Positions 1 to 10,240 of a stretch of DNA of 64,000 nucleotides are shown here, piece after piece. Each line of letters starts with the position of its first letter. The first letter of the stretch is position 1. Made by a program: the position numbers and the translations under genes. The notes under the pieces are model-generated. The model did no database searches. It was not told the origin of the DNA and saw only the letters and a list, made by a program, of their open reading frames with translations. Source of the DNA: Macrotis lagotis (lineage: Eukaryota; Chordata; Mammalia; Peramelemorphia; Peramelidae); contig NC_133658.1 in the NCBI RefSeq assembly GCF_037893015.1, forward strand, positions 886,928,400 to 886,992,399, written 5' to 3'.

Positions 1-83
1 AGGAAATCTAAGTTGGACTCAGTTAGCCTAAGAATCTGCTTGGGCTTATCTGTGGATTGCTTCCAAACTGACTTCTTCAAAAA

Positions 84-240
84 TCACAGAATCATGGACT
101 TAGAAGAAATTATCTAGTTCCCCTTCCTCCTCTTACAGAAAAAGAAATTGAGGTAGAGAAAAGTTAAATCACTTCTCCAAGTTACTCAGGTAGCAAAGAA
201 TATATAGAATAAAACCCAGCTCCCCTGACCCTGATGGTTT
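84..240 (-). repeat. Family D (MIR-like) CORE-SINE fragment
   Basis: Read on the minus strand this carries the CORE-SINE order: region of GTTACTCAGG, then TTGAGGTAGAGAAAAG and a tail region near ACAGAATCATGGACTTAG. It is an old, diverged copy without a clear target duplication. Confidence 0.6.
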
Positions 241-1335
241 CCCCACAAATACTTCACTATTCAGAACAGCTCTGACTACCCAGACCTTTTCTTAATTTCA
301 GGAAATTGGGGCAGGGATTGGTTTGTAAGCTTTAAAATGCTTAATCCTAAATCACTTTTGTTTCCAAATATAGCTTCTTTGTCCCTACACAGGGAGTTAT
401 CCTTTGTGACAAAGAGTAGAGGAAGGGAAAAGAGCAGTTTAGCAAAACCAACATCCCAACTGAATCAGATAGTATCTGGGATGTTCTATACCTAGAGACC
501 CCCTCCCCCCAGTGCCAACCTCTGCAAGGATAGGAAAGGGATGTGGCAGTCTCATTTCTCATTTCTGGGGGCCAAGATTGATCAATATAATTCCACAGCA
601 TTCAGTTTCATCTTTGTTCTCATTGTTCTTTGCATTTACATTGCTGTAGACATGGTATGTATAGTCTTTCTGATTTTGCTTATGCAGGAGGGATTTTTAA
701 AACATCTGGAAAAGGGAATCTTTTTGGGAAATACTGTCCATTTTTCCTGAGAGAGGGGAAAATGGCCTCCTTTGGGGGAATGCCACGTTCCTCTGAAGGT
801 TTCAGGTGGGCACAGCATCGTGCAGTGGCCCTGGCATCATAAATTGCAATCAAGCAAAGATATCTAAGAAAGAAATAATATCAGCTTGGCTGAGGAGAAT
901 TGGCAAGGGTCCTGAAATTTTAATGGAAATTGAGCAATTTTTTGCATGGCCCCATAAATTCCTAGTGTCTACCTTATCTACCCAACTTGTTTTTAAGAGG
1001 ACATTTAAAGGGAGAGAGATAGAGAAACTCCTAGAGTTAGGGAAAAACAGAAAAATGAAGGCAGCTTCCATCTAAATACTCTTTGTTCTAATAGTTATGT
1101 CAAGATATGCTTTTGGGGGTTTCTTTTTTTATTAAAAATAACTTCTCCCTCAAAGTGGTGGGTGGGTGAGTGAGTGAATGAGAGTGGAGGGGGTGGGGGT
1201 GGGGGGAAAGACTGGCTCCAGAGTGAATCCTCAGCATTGGGAGAAGCTCAGCTATCTGCAGCTTTTGGCCCCTTCCTGTGGCTAAACAATTCATCCATTC
1301 ATCCTGGTCCCGACTTTCCTTCTCTGCTGGCAGGA
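241..1335. other. Non-coding stretch, no feature recognised
   Basis: No SINE head, LINE tail or convincing gene is visible. Short open frames of 60-90 codons occur on both strands but overlap one another and show no domain. A G-rich GTGGGTGGGTGAGTGAG stretch lies near 1160-1205. Confidence 0.5.
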
Positions 1336-1570
1336 AGATGATAGGATTTAGAGTTGGATGTGACCTTAGAGCTGGTCTGGTCATGCTAATAGAGGAGAAA
1401 AATGAGGCCCAGGGAGAAGGGACTGAGAAGCAGAGATTTAGAGGTGGCAGGGGCCTCAAAGGTCGTTCAGTTCAATCCTTTCATTTTAGAGATGAAAAAA
1501 TTGAATCTCAGAGAGGTAACATTACTGACCCAAGGTCACACAGCTAGTTTGCAACAGAGCTGGCATTTTT
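1335..1570 (-). repeat. Family D SINE remains, possibly two copies
   Basis: GATTTAGAGTTGGATGTGACC followed by AGGAGAAAAATGAGGCCC marks one minus-strand copy. A second begins near 1440 with GGCCTCAAAGGTCGTTCAG and continues through GAGATGAAAAAATTGAATC and CAAGGTCACACAGCTAG. They are either tandem neighbours or one copy with an internal duplication. Confidence 0.65.
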
Positions 1571-1837
1571 TTTTAATTTAAAATTTTCTTTTTTTATTAG
1601 GAACAATCATCAGCAAACACAAGCAGTTAGATATACAGAGAAGACTTAACAGGTCTGGATAGATTTTCTATTTCTATATTCTCAGAAATTAGCATAAATG
1701 TTTGGCATGTGGGAGTGCTTCATAAATTCTACTTCCCTCATTCATTTATTTATTCATTGTCTAAGAAACTGTGGTCTTCTATCATGTTCAATTTGGTTTT
1801 GAACCCAAATCCTCTGTGTCTAAATCAATCAACAAGC

Positions 1838-2036
1838 ATGAATTTAGGAAGACTTGAGTTCAGATCCAGTCTCAGACATTTACTAGCTCTGTGACTCAGG
1901 GCAAGTCACTTCACCACTAGCTGCCTCAGTTTCCTCAACTGTAAAATAAGGACAATGAAAGAACTTACCTCTTCAGGTTGTTGTGAGGATAATATGAGAC
2001 AATATTTGTAATCAACTTTATAAATTTGTAAAGTAC
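1838..2036 (+). repeat. Family D SINE (MIR-like), plus strand
   Basis: GAAGACTTGAGTTCAGATCC is the box-B region, followed by TTTACTAGCTCTGTGACTC, CAAGTCACTTCACC, CTCAGTTTCCTCAACTG and TTGTTGTGAGGATAATATG. The copy runs to the start of the CCTT tract downstream. Confidence 0.85.
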
Positions 2037-2061
2037 AACTTCTTTCTCCCTCCCAACCTCT

Positions 2062-2214
2062 TTTCCTTCCTTCCTTCCTTCCTTCCTTCCTTCCTTCCTT
2101 CCTTCCTTCCTTCCTTCCTTCCTTCCTTCCTTCCTTCCTCTTTGTTTCTTCCTTCCTTCCTTCCTTCCTTCCTTCCTTCCTTCCTTCCTTCCTTTCTTTC
2201 TTTCTTCTTTCTTT

Positions 2215-2255
<41 letters not shown>

Positions 2256-2343
2256 TTTCTTTCTTTCTTTCTTTCCTTCCTTCCTTCCTTCCTTCCTTCC
2301 TTCCTTCCTTCCTTCCTTCCTTCCTTCCTTCCTTCCTTCCTTC
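2062..2343. repeat. (CCTT)n / (CTTT)n microsatellite, about 280 bp
   Basis: Three blocks can be seen: CCTT units to about 2138, an interruption reading CTCTTTGTTTC, CCTT again, a TTTC block at about 2195-2272, then CCTT to 2343. The whole tract is polypyrimidine on the plus strand. It starts about 25 bases after a SINE 3' end. Open frames across it are KEGR/LPSF repeats and not genes. Confidence 0.95.
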
Positions 2344-2519
2344 TTGTATCATGCTAGGTACTGCAAATACTAAAAAAAAAAGGTAGGGATATACTTTTAA
2401 ATCCATAGTTCTCCCTGTCTCTTGAGTTCAGGGACACACAGGAAGCCGCCCAGCCTAGATTCAGACAGGGATAGGCATACAGGATGGCAAAGAGCCTTGA
2501 GCTCATGTCTTATGAACAT

Positions 2520-2885
2520 CTTTTGAATGATCTGGACCTGTTTAGCCTGGAGAAGAGGGGACTTAGGAGAATATGATAGCTATCTTCTAGAGTCTGAAAG
2601 GCTGTCATATAGAAGAAGGGTTAGATTTGATCTGCTTGGCCCCAAGGATGGGAGTTACACAGAGGCAAATTTCAAATAAATGTCACTAAGAAGTGGATTG
2701 CTTTGGGTTGGGGTGGGTTCTCCTCCACTGTATATTTTCAAGCAGAAGCTGGATGCCCATTTGTCAGGGGTCAAGCTGTTTGAGCTTCCTGAAGTTCTGT
2801 GATACTTGGATTACTTCTTCTGGTTGCATACTCCAGATCCTTTCCACCTGGCTGGCCCCTCACAAGTGCCATGATTCCAAATAAA
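2520..2885 (+). repeat. CR1/L3 LINE 3' end, plus strand
   Basis: The order GCCTGGAGAAGAGGGGACTT, GGCTGTCATATAGAAGAAGG, CTGCTTGGCCCCAAGG, CAAGCAGAAGCTGGATG and CCATTTGTCAGGGG follows the CR1/L3 3' region known across amniotes. It is an ancient, truncated copy with no open reading frame. Confidence 0.75.
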
Positions 2886-3029
2886 GACATATAGGAATGA
2901 GGATGCTCAATTCCCAATTAGTCCAGCCACACATTAGGACTGGCAAGAGGGGCTCTGTACCTTTCCTTCATCCTTTGATATACCACGATAGGAAGATGGC
3001 AAGATAGGGATCATAGATAAGAGCAATCA

Positions 3030-3190
3030 ACCAATCAATTGATCAATAAATACTCATTAAGCAGCTGGTATATACTGATCACTGTTCTAGGCCCTTGGAT
3101 ACCAAGAACAAAGTAAAATGGTCCCTTTTTCCCATGAACTTACATTCTACCGGGGAGATATATGTACATATGATACCTCTATACAAGTAG
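3030..3190 (-). repeat. LINE-2 3' end, minus strand
   Basis: The text CATTAAGCAGCTGGTATA, CACTGTTCTAGGCCC, GAACTTACATTCTACC is the reverse complement of the L2 tail (gained charge, accounts, storage words aside, the consensus TAGAATGTAAGCTCC ... TAGTAGGTGCTTAATA). Confidence 0.7.
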
Positions 3191-3760
3191 GTGTTGTTGC
3201 ATGCAAAGTGATTTTGGAGAGGAGGACAATGGAAATGGGGGGGCGGGGCTCAGAAAACCATTCATATAGAAGGTAGTGCTTGAGTTGATATTTTTTTAGG
3301 GAAAAAAGGTTTGTTTAAGTATTGCTATAATATTTATCATATATGTAGTATCATAGAAGCTAAAAGAAAGAAAGAAAGAATAAAGATAGTTGGAAGCCAA
3401 TGATCCTCTAAGGAGGATCAGCTACATCAACTACACAAGCCTCCAAGAGAGGATGAGCAAAGGAAAGGTTTAGGATCATGAGAGAGAAATAAAGGATTCT
3501 AGAAGAAGGTGGAAGTGTCCAAAGTATTGTGTCCAAAGTATAAAAGACAATGTGTACAAAAGTATAGAAATAGAAAGGGACTTCTATGTTTGAGGAACAG
3601 TAAGAAACACTAGATAGATCATAGAGTTCACAAAGGGGAATTATTGTGCAATATGGATGAAAAGATAGACTGGATCCAATTTTGGATCTTTCCTAGAACT
3701 CAAAGGGAGCATGGAAGGAAGAGTTAACCAGCTCCAATTCATCATTCCAGGGTTGGTTCA
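3191..3760. other. Non-coding stretch, no clear feature
   Basis: Part of it (near 3200-3330) may continue the antisense L2 copy (GGAGAGGAGGACAATGG, AAGGTAGTGCTTGAGTTG). From 3360 to 3760 I see only a short AAAG run near 3363-3379 and no gene. Confidence 0.4.
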
Positions 3761-3912
3761 AGTCCTTCTTTCTCCATGATGCCTTTCCAGACCATTCTAG
3801 TCCAGAGAAAAGTCTCCATTCCTCCACTGAACTCATAATATTTATTATCTGGTCCATCTACATTATTCATAGATATCCTTGGGACTTATGTTGCATTCAT
3901 GCATTAAATCAG
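3760..3912 (+). repeat. LINE-2 3' fragment, plus strand
   Basis: TTCAAGTCCTTCTTTCTCC, ATGATGCCTTTCCAGACC and the stretch before TTTATTATCTGG match the L2 3' untranslated pattern of short sample motifs. The copy stops where a hAT-like end begins at about 3913. Confidence 0.5.
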
Positions 3913-4090
3913 GGGTGGGGAACCTTTTTTTCTATGTAGAGTCATTTGGGCAAATAACATCATTAGCCTGCCATATTTGGCCAAACATTTAATTATTTCA
4001 CCTCTTAAAAAGCTCCTAGATTTCTTGAATTTCTAGTCTTGCCTGCAGTTCCTGTGGCAGCACCAGACCAAATGATTTCACAGGCTTGAC
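3912..4090 (+). mobile_element. Possible hAT-like DNA transposon end
   Basis: CAGGGGTGGGGAACCTTTTT is typical of hAT-superfamily terminal sequence found in mammalian nonautonomous copies. I do not see a matching inverted end nearby, so the copy is truncated or the call is wrong. Confidence 0.4.
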
Positions 4091-4319
4091 ATTCCCTGCC
4101 TCTGCGTTACTTTTTTGTTTTTATTAACTTCTGTCTCTGCCTTGATTTCACCCTGGAACATAATAGCACCTCAAGTCCCCTCTTCTCCCATTGATGAGTT
4201 CATCTTGGAATTTCCATTTTGAAAAAGGGCTGGTCAACTATTATTCTCCTCCCAGTTCTGCTTCTGATTCTCTGAACTTGACTACTACAGCCCCCTCCCC
4301 AGTTTTTGGTCCCTTTTAA

Positions 4320-4412
4320 GGGTCTTCTTTTATTTGAATATAAGCTTCTTGAGATCAGGGAGTGCCTTTTTGCTTAGGTTTATATCTGCAGATCTTAGCA
4401 CACTTTCTAGTA
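4320..4412 (+). repeat. LINE-2 3' tail, plus strand
   Basis: GAATATAAGCTTCTTGAGAT, CAGGGAGTGCCTTTTTGC and GATCTTAGCACACTTTCTAG follow the L2 terminal pattern. The last part is degraded. Confidence 0.65.
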
Positions 4413-4559
4413 AAGACTCAAAACTTTCTGACCGACCAATTGTCTCTTTATCCAGACCATCAGTTCATTAAAAACAAGAATTCTCCTATGTCTCTTGGAA
4501 TCTTCTCATTTTCTTGTAGAGAGAACAAAAGTTCTGTTATCATTTGTCCATTTGATTTT

Positions 4560-4722
4560 TTTCTTTTTCATTTTTTTTAGGTTTTTGCAAGGCAATGAGG
4601 TTAAGTGGCTTGCCCAAGGCCACACAGCTAGGTAATTATTAAGTGTCTGAGGTTAGATTTGAACTCAGGTACTCTTGACTCCAAGGGCCGGTGCTCTATC
4701 CACTGCACCACCTAGTCACCCC
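4560..4722 (-). mobile_element. Family A SINE, full length, minus strand, with target duplication
   Basis: Reads in reverse from TTTTTTTTAGGTTTTTGCAA through GGCCACACAGCTAGGTAATT to CTCTATCCACTGCACCACC. A 16-bp identical direct repeat, TTGTCCATTTGATTTT, flanks it at 4544-4559 and 4723-4738. The perfect duplication and poly(A) side suggest an L1-type retroposition event that is fairly recent. Confidence 0.93.
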
Positions 4723-4861
4723 TTGTCCATTTGATTTTGCAATGAATTAAGAAAGATGATCAAGACAGAAGTGGGGAGAATAGGTAGTTGCCAAGATTGG
4801 ACCAGCAAAGAAGTCATCCATTGGATGTGTATATGCAGATCAGGGTGTGACCAGGCCAAAT

Positions 4862-5015
4862 TCACAGACTCTTGAGTTGGAAGGGACCTCAAAGATCATC
4901 TAAAGTAATCCATGGCTAGATTCAAATCCTCCCTACAGTATCTCCCCAAAGTGGTCAAACAGTTTCTGCTTGAAGATTGGCCTCCACAGATAGGTCATCC
5001 CTCTTTTTCCATGAA
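4862..5015 (-). repeat. CR1/L3 LINE 3' end, minus strand
   Basis: CACAGACTCTTGAGTTGGAA, GGGACCTCAAAGATCATC, CCAAAGTGGTCAAACAG and TTTCTGCTTGAAGATTGG match the antisense CR1/L3 3' region. Confidence 0.65.
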
Positions 5016-5021
5016 TACACA

Positions 5022-5312
5022 TTGTGCAGTGGATAGAGCACTAGCTCTTAAGGCAGGGGGCCCTGGTCTCAGATACTTACTAGCTGTGTGACCTTGGGAA
5101 AGTCACCTCACCCTGATTGTCACACATCCAGAGCCATCTCTAGCCTCTTGATTCATATCTGGACCCAGATGGCTCTGGAGAAGAAAGTGAGATTGGTTGG
5201 TGACTTTGCCCCAAACCCCCCTCACTCAAATCCAATTCATGTGCATGTCATGGCACCACCTCTCTGATGTCATTGTCTTCTTTAAGAATGAAGGACAAAC
5301 ATCATTGTCACT
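5022..5312 (+). repeat. Family B SINE, plus strand
   Basis: Head at GTGCAGTGGATAGAGCAC, then TAGCTGTGTGACCTTGG, the family B middle ATCCAGAGCCATCTCTAG and CAGATGGCTCTGGAG, and the tail CTCTGATGTCATTGTC with GAATGAAGGACAAACATC. Confidence 0.88.
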
Positions 5313-5449
5313 CACTGCTAGGAAGTTCTTTCATCCAGTCTTAATCTGCCTCTTTAGCTTTCCAGCTCACTGCTCCAGTCTTCTCTTCTCCAGATGACAC
5401 CCCCATTTTCTTTAATTTCTTCTCATATTTATAAGGATGATAATTGACA

Positions 5450-5569
5450 TTTTTATGGGGCTTTAAGGTTTTCAACTCACTTTACAAATATTATCCCATT
5501 TGACCCTAACAATCCTAGGAGGAGGTGCTATTATTCTGCCCACTTTATGAATGAAGATACTGCTATCCA
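5450..5569 (-). repeat. Family D SINE 3' part, minus strand
   Basis: GGCTTTAAGGTTTTCAACTC, CTTTACAAATATTATCCC, CAATCCTAGGAGGAGGTGC are the antisense tail of the MIR-like SINE. The copy is cut at its head side by the family A insertion that follows. Confidence 0.8.
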
Positions 5570-5586
5570 GGGCTACCCTCCTCTGG

Positions 5587-5773
5587 TTGTTTTTTTTGTT
5601 TGTTTGTTTTGGTTTTTTTTTTTTTTAGGTTTTTGCAAGGCAAATGGAGTTAAGTGGCTTGCCCAAGGCCACACAGCTAGGTAATTATTAAGTGTCTGAG
5701 ACCAGATTTGAACCCAGGTACTCCTGACTCGAAGGCCGGTGCTTTATCCACTGCACCACCTAGCCACCCCCAT
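5587..5773 (-). mobile_element. Family A SINE, minus strand, with 18-bp target duplication
   Basis: Begins with a T-rich stretch and TTAGGTTTTTGCAAGGC, and ends with CACTGCACCACCTAGCC. Identical 18-bp repeats (AGGGCTACCCTCCTCTGG) lie at 5569-5586 and 5774-5791. The T run is broken by G, so the poly(A) tail has started to mutate. Confidence 0.93.
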
Positions 5774-6109
5774 AGGGCTACCCTCCTCTGGACTCAGCTT
5801 GTCAGTGACATTCCTTATAGTGACCAGTTGTACAGTGGTTAAGGTGATGGGCCAGGAGTGAGGAAGACCTGAGTTCAAATGCAGATTCAGAAGAGTTTGG
5901 CCATAAAGGGCAGAAGAGACAGAAGATGTTAGAGGGACGTAGACACAACCTTGTTCTCTGGATGTCCCACGTGGTTCCTGCCTCAGGGCTGGCTGTCCCC
6001 CAAGCCTGGCAAGTTCTCTCTCCACATCACCATCTGCTGGCTGCTCTAAGTAAAAGACTTCTGTAAGAAACCTTTCCCAGACTTTCTTCAATCTAGAGCC
6101 TTCCTTATA

Positions 6110-6275
6110 GGACCATCCCCATTTGATCCTGCACAATCTGGGTTGTACATAATTGCTTCTTATCACACTGGGAGCTCCTTGAGGGCAGGGACTGCTTTTT
6201 GCCTTTCTATGCATCTCCAGGCTTAGCACAGTAGCAGCTTAATAAATGCTCCCTGACTGACTCAATCATTAACAC
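6110..6275 (+). repeat. LINE-2 3' end, plus strand
   Basis: CACTGGGAGCTCCTTGAGGG, CAGGGACTGCTTTTTGCC, CATCTCCAGGCTTAGCACAG and TTAATAAATGCTCCCTGAC are a well-preserved L2 tail. Confidence 0.85.
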
Positions 6276-6429
6276 ACTGGCAATAAACTGGCAGAGTTTG
6301 GATTTGAATCCACATTTCCTGATCTCAAACCCAGCTTTCTTTCCACTAGTCTTCCCCATTCCATGGAATGTTAGCTTCTTAAGGGCCTATATGACCTTGG
6401 ATTAGTCACTTAAATGTCAATTAACTGTA

Positions 6430-6625
6430 ACCCTGGATAGACCACTGCGTTTAAAGCCAGGAAGGCCTGGGTTGAAATCTGGTCTCAGATACTAGCTGGG
6501 TATCACTGGAAAAGTCATTTCACCTTTGTCTGCCTCAGTTTCCTCATCTGTAAAATGTGAATAATCATAGCTGCTTCTGACTGTAACTCTCTGAGAGTAT
6601 TTGTACCTTTACGTATATATGTAGG
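6430..6625 (+). repeat. Family D SINE, plus strand
   Basis: CCTGGGTTGAAATCTGGTC, then TGCCTCAGTTTCCTCATC and TGTAAAATGTGAATAATC. A minus-strand SINE-like segment (near 6270-6350, GGATTTGAATCCACATTTCC) precedes it. Confidence 0.8.
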
Positions 6626-6769
6626 TGCTAGGATAGAGAAGGGAAGAAGTGTTGCTTTCAAACTTTTACTCTCAGTAAGGGTTATCACTCTCCCCTGATA
6701 CCCAAGGACACCCTCCCCTCTTTCCCAAGTAATCAGGCTTCTTGGATGCCAAATGTGAGGAAACAACTG

Positions 6770-7140
6770 ACCTAATTATCAAGAATAATTAGCTAAAATA
6801 GGATGCTACAAAAATAGTCTGATTGGAGGGGTGTCCCCATCAGCAGCCTCATAGTGTCAAGTGGATCTCTGTCTCTCCCTGTACCATCCTGCACTCCCAC
6901 TCCATCTGAGGGCATCCAACCAGCTATTGGTCCATCCCTGCTTTGCCCTACATGCTAAAGGAACTTTGATCAGGGATAGTAGACTTTGAGGAGGGAAGAC
7001 TAGTGGTCAATGCTTCCTGAACCAGCTTTCCGTAATTCCTTTCAACTGAGACTGATACAACTTTTCACTAAAGGAAAATACCTTTGTTTCATAGTCATCC
7101 CATGCCCAAGGCTTCTTCTGGAGGGAGATCCTGATTCTTT
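6770..7140. other. Unassigned non-coding block, possibly conserved
   Basis: No repeat family is visible. The first 80 bases are rich in homeodomain-like TAATTA/ATTAG words (CCTAATTATCAAGAATAATT). This is only compositional and could be chance. Confidence 0.35.
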
Positions 7141-7204
7141 TTCTCTATCTCTCTGTCTCTCTGTGTCTCTGTCCTCTATCTCTGTCCCTCTGTCTCTGTC
7201 TCCA

Positions 7205-7259
<55 letters not shown>

Positions 7260-7299
7260 TGGTGTCTCTCTGTGTCTCTGTGTCTCTGTGTCTCTCCAA

Positions 7300-7386
<87 letters not shown>

Positions 7387-7403
7387 CCTCCCTCCCCCTC
7401 TCC
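7141..7403. repeat. (TC)n compound microsatellite, about 260 bp
   Basis: Pure TC runs at about 7209-7255 and 7303-7365 are joined by TCTG/TGTC-rich segments, then TCCC units to 7403. It is polypyrimidine on the plus strand. Overlapping open frames encode SLSL or RERE repeats only. Confidence 0.95.
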
Positions 7404-8270
7404 CTTCTGGTCAGACACTGGAAGGTGGAATTAAAAGGCCCCTGTATGGTGTGTGAGCTTCCATGCTCCACTACTTGGCCATTTGTATTTTACCCCAATG
7501 AAACATAAAAACGGTTTCTGAGCAAAGAGCCTCGGGTATTTTTTATGAAGCTATAATACTTTCCATTAAAAAAAAGGTGGTGGGGGGGGGGTTAAAATAA
7601 AGACTGCAAGCTAAACTGTCTTTTGTTTCCTAGGATTTCCTGCCTTGGAACTGCACTGTTTGTCAGAACATGCAGACATTGCTCATCATAAATATGTTGC
7701 TGGCCTTCCAAATAGATGACAGAAGTATGGGGGAAGAGGTTTCCCACATGTTTTGGGGGGCCCAGGGGGCATATATGGGCAGCAGAAGTACCAGATGTGC
7801 TCCCCAGGCAAGGGGAGGCATCTGACAGCTCTGCTTGGGTCTCTGATTCCCCTGAGCAATCCCACCAACTCCAAGAGATATTCTAAAGACTCTAGAGGAT
7901 GCTTCCAGAGGTAATGTCATTTCTAGCCAAAGGGGGAAGGGAGGGAGGCACACACAGGTTGGGGGGGGGGGGAAACTAATTGAGAATCTTTCCAAATTAA
8001 TTTAAAACCCATTAGGGCTATTATGGGAAGTTGATAATGACATCTGTAATGGGAAGAAACTGATGAAATAGTGTTCTCCGTTCATCACTCTACTTCTTCA
8101 CCTACCAAAGGCTTGTCTGTATGTTTCTTGAGTAGTTCAGAAGAGCGGCAATAAGAAACTTTGATATTTTTCTTTGCTCCAGTGCAGGGGCTCTAGCCCC
8201 ATGCTGTGATTCTGTGCATCCATCACCATGGTAGTCAGGGAAGTGACCTACATCACTTTCCAGGTTATAG
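7404..8270. other. SINE-free non-coding block with two G runs
   Basis: Runs of G occur near 7579-7591 and 7960-7972. Between 7973 and 8160 the sequence is AT-rich with AATTAATTTAAAACCCATTA, which looks like unique sequence under constraint, but this is an impression. No coding potential is convincing. Confidence 0.4.
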
Positions 8271-8465
8271 AAATTGGAGATTTAGAGCTAAAGTGTCATC
8301 TAGAAATCATCTAGTTCAATCCCCTCAATTTACAGAGGAAGAAATTGAGGTGCAGAGAGGGAAAGTAACTTGCCCCAAATCACTTGGTTTTGCAAGTTAT
8401 AGGACCAGGTCTTCCATCTCTAAATCCAGGGCTTTGCTTCAAATTCTAGAGTCTGGACTAGACTC
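8270..8465 (-). repeat. Family D SINE, minus strand
   Basis: GATTTAGAGCTAAAGTGTC, CATCTAGTTCAATCCCC, GAAATTGAGGTGCAGAGAGG are the antisense tail and CORE of the SINE type ending in GCTCTAAATC. Confidence 0.78.
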
Positions 8466-8647
8466 CCTTTTCTTCCCTAGCAAATGGAAATTCATAGCAT
8501 AGGATGGCCTCAAGAGGCAGAAGATTTTGTGATACTTGCCTCACCTTCCTACCATATAATCAATTATCTGTTTTCTTTTATGACACAGGGGATTGGCCCT
8601 TTCCCTAGCTGAGTGATCATTCAATGTACTAGAGATGAATTTCACCT

Positions 8648-8740
8648 TAATATCTGATTAGAATGTAAGTGCCTTGTGGGCAGAATGTTTAGATCTGTGC
8701 ATTCTCAAGGGCTCAAGATGTATATGCTGAATGAGTGAAT
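8648..8740 (+). repeat. LINE-2 3' tail, plus strand
   Basis: TTAGAATGTAAGTGCCTTGT, GGGCAGAATGTTTAGATC and the end GCTGAATGAGTGAATCC are L2-like. The centre is diverged. Confidence 0.6.
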
Positions 8741-8744
8741 CCTG

Positions 8745-8940
8745 TGCTAAATGCTTTCCAAATATCAGCTAATTTAACCCTCACAAGAGTCCTGGGATAT
8801 AAAAGGTGCTACCATTGTCCCCATTTTACATTTGAGCAAACTGAGGTTGGACAATGATGAAGTGACTTGCTCATGGCCAACAATTAGCTAAGTGTCTGAG
8901 ATTAGATTTAAATTCAAGTCTTCCTGGATCCAAGTCTAGT
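8745..8940 (-). repeat. Family D SINE, minus strand
   Basis: TAATTTAACCCTCACAAGAG, CCTGGGATATAAAAGGTGC, CCCATTTTACATTTGAGC and GTGACTTGCTCATGGCC run antisense to the MIR-like consensus. Confidence 0.83.
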
Positions 8941-8984
8941 ATATTGAAAGAATTCAAACCAGGAGTGATAGGAATGATTGAAGA

Positions 8985-9165
8985 ATGGTACAATAGCAAG
9001 AAAGTTAGATTTGGAAACAGGAAAACCTGGGGGAAGACCCCTATTTCAGACACTGAACTGGCTATATGACCCTAGACAAGTCACTGTCTACATTTTCACA
9101 TTTCCTCATTCGTGAAATGGGAATAATAACAGAAGCTACTTCATAGGATTGTCAAGAGGAAACCA
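8985..9165 (+). repeat. Family D SINE, plus strand
   Basis: AACAGGAAAACCTGGGGG, CTATATGACCCTAGACAAG, TTTCCTCATTCGTGAAATGG and ATTGTCAAGAGGAAACC give head-to-tail order. Confidence 0.75.
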
Positions 9166-9289
9166 CTAAACTGTTTGGAAGGATCCCTTGGGCTACATGA
9201 TGACTTGGAAAACCATATATTAATATTATCTGTGCTCTATTTTATTTTAATTTCTCATCAAACTTTTCTCAATTATATTTTAATCTTAT

Positions 9290-9560
9290 TTGAGAATTAT
9301 AGAATTATCAGAATTATAGAATTTTCAAGTTGCAAAAGACCCCATAGTTATCCAGTCCAACCTGAATCTGGTCAAGGATCTCTTCTGCTTTATCCCCGAC
9401 AAGGAGATACCCACCACAAATGGAGGCAGCCCACCTCGCTTTGGGTCAGTTCTTATTGGGATCTTTCCTGATATCAACCCTAGATGAAACATTTTCCATA
9501 TTCTACCTGTGTGATTCCTAGTTTTACCTTCTGGGGCCCAAGAAAATCTTCATTTTAGTT
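9290..9560 (-). repeat. CR1/L3 LINE 3' end, minus strand
   Basis: The short terminal repeat GAATTATAGAATTATCAGAA at the 3' side, then CAAGTTGCAAAAGACCCC, CCAGTCCAACCTGAATC, TATCCCCGACAAGGAG. This mirrors the CR1 group, which ends in an 8-base repeat and not poly(A). Confidence 0.72.
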
Positions 9561-9589
9561 TTAAAACTGAGACCCAAAACTTTAATAAA

Positions 9590-9915
9590 TTTCCCACCTC
9601 CATGCATTTGATCACACTATCTTCCCTTCCTGGAAATAAATCCCTTCTTGCTTCCATCTTCTCACAGAATGCTAGTTAACCCTTCAAAGTTCAAGCCTCC
9701 CCAGGAAAATTTTTCCTGAGCCCTCCCTCAGTTGTTAGGAATTTCTCCTGCTTCTGTTTTTCTTGTGTTAAATTTATTCATGCACATATCATAGTATTCT
9801 TTTTCTTCCTAGTAGAATGTAAACCTCCTGAGGGCAGTGATTTTTCTACTTGTGTCTTGTTCCCATGGTGCCTACCACAATATCTGGCAAATAGGAGGTG
9901 CTTAAATTAAATTGA
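9590..9915 (+). repeat. LINE-2 3' region, plus strand
   Basis: TTCAAGCCTCCCCAGGAAAA and TTTTTCCTGAGCCCTCCC precede the tail GTAGAATGTAAACCTCCTGA, GGGCAGTGATTTTTCTAC and GGCAAATAGGAGGTGCTTAA. Confidence 0.85.
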
Positions 9916-10034
9916 ATCAAACTCAGATCAAGGCATTTCATTTTCTATTCCAGAGGCATCTAGGTGGCACCATAGTATATGGATATGGACTTAGGAAGGT
10001 GACTGCTTCTATTTATCATGTTCTATTCATTGTG

Positions 10035-10240
10035 ATCCCTTTGGTTTTTTTTTTTTTTTTTTGACAAAGATATGGGAGTGGTTTGCCATTTTCTTCTCCA
10101 GCTCATTTTACAGAAGAAGAAACTGAATTAAGTGACTTGCTTAGGGTCACACAGCTAATAGGTGTCTGAATCTGGATTTGAACTCAAGTCTTCCTGAACC
10201 CAGGTCTGGTACTCTATCCATTGTGCCCCCAGCTGCCCTA
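10035..10240 (-). repeat. Family C SINE, minus strand (RTE-like tail)
   Basis: GAGTGGTTTGCCATTTTCTT, CTCCAGCTCATTTTACAG, AGGGTCACACAGCTAATAGG and GTACTCTATCCATTGTGCC. The BovB-like end has been shortened next to a T run at 10049-10064. Confidence 0.85.

Noticed and set aside
1906..2406. 166-codon minus-strand frame rich in KEGR
   Set aside because: Direct translation of the CCTT/CTTT microsatellite.
4600..4720. tRNA-like A and B boxes in SINE heads considered as tRNA genes
   Set aside because: The boxes lie in diverged SINE heads followed by CORE and tail sequence; no complete cloverleaf could be drawn by eye.
5744..6229. 161-codon minus-strand frame with ordinary composition
   Set aside because: It runs through an L2 tail and the head of a family A SINE, so the frame is assembled from unrelated repeats. 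No domain seen.
7010..7508. Frames with SLSL or RERE repeats
   Set aside because: Translation of the TC microsatellite on either strand.
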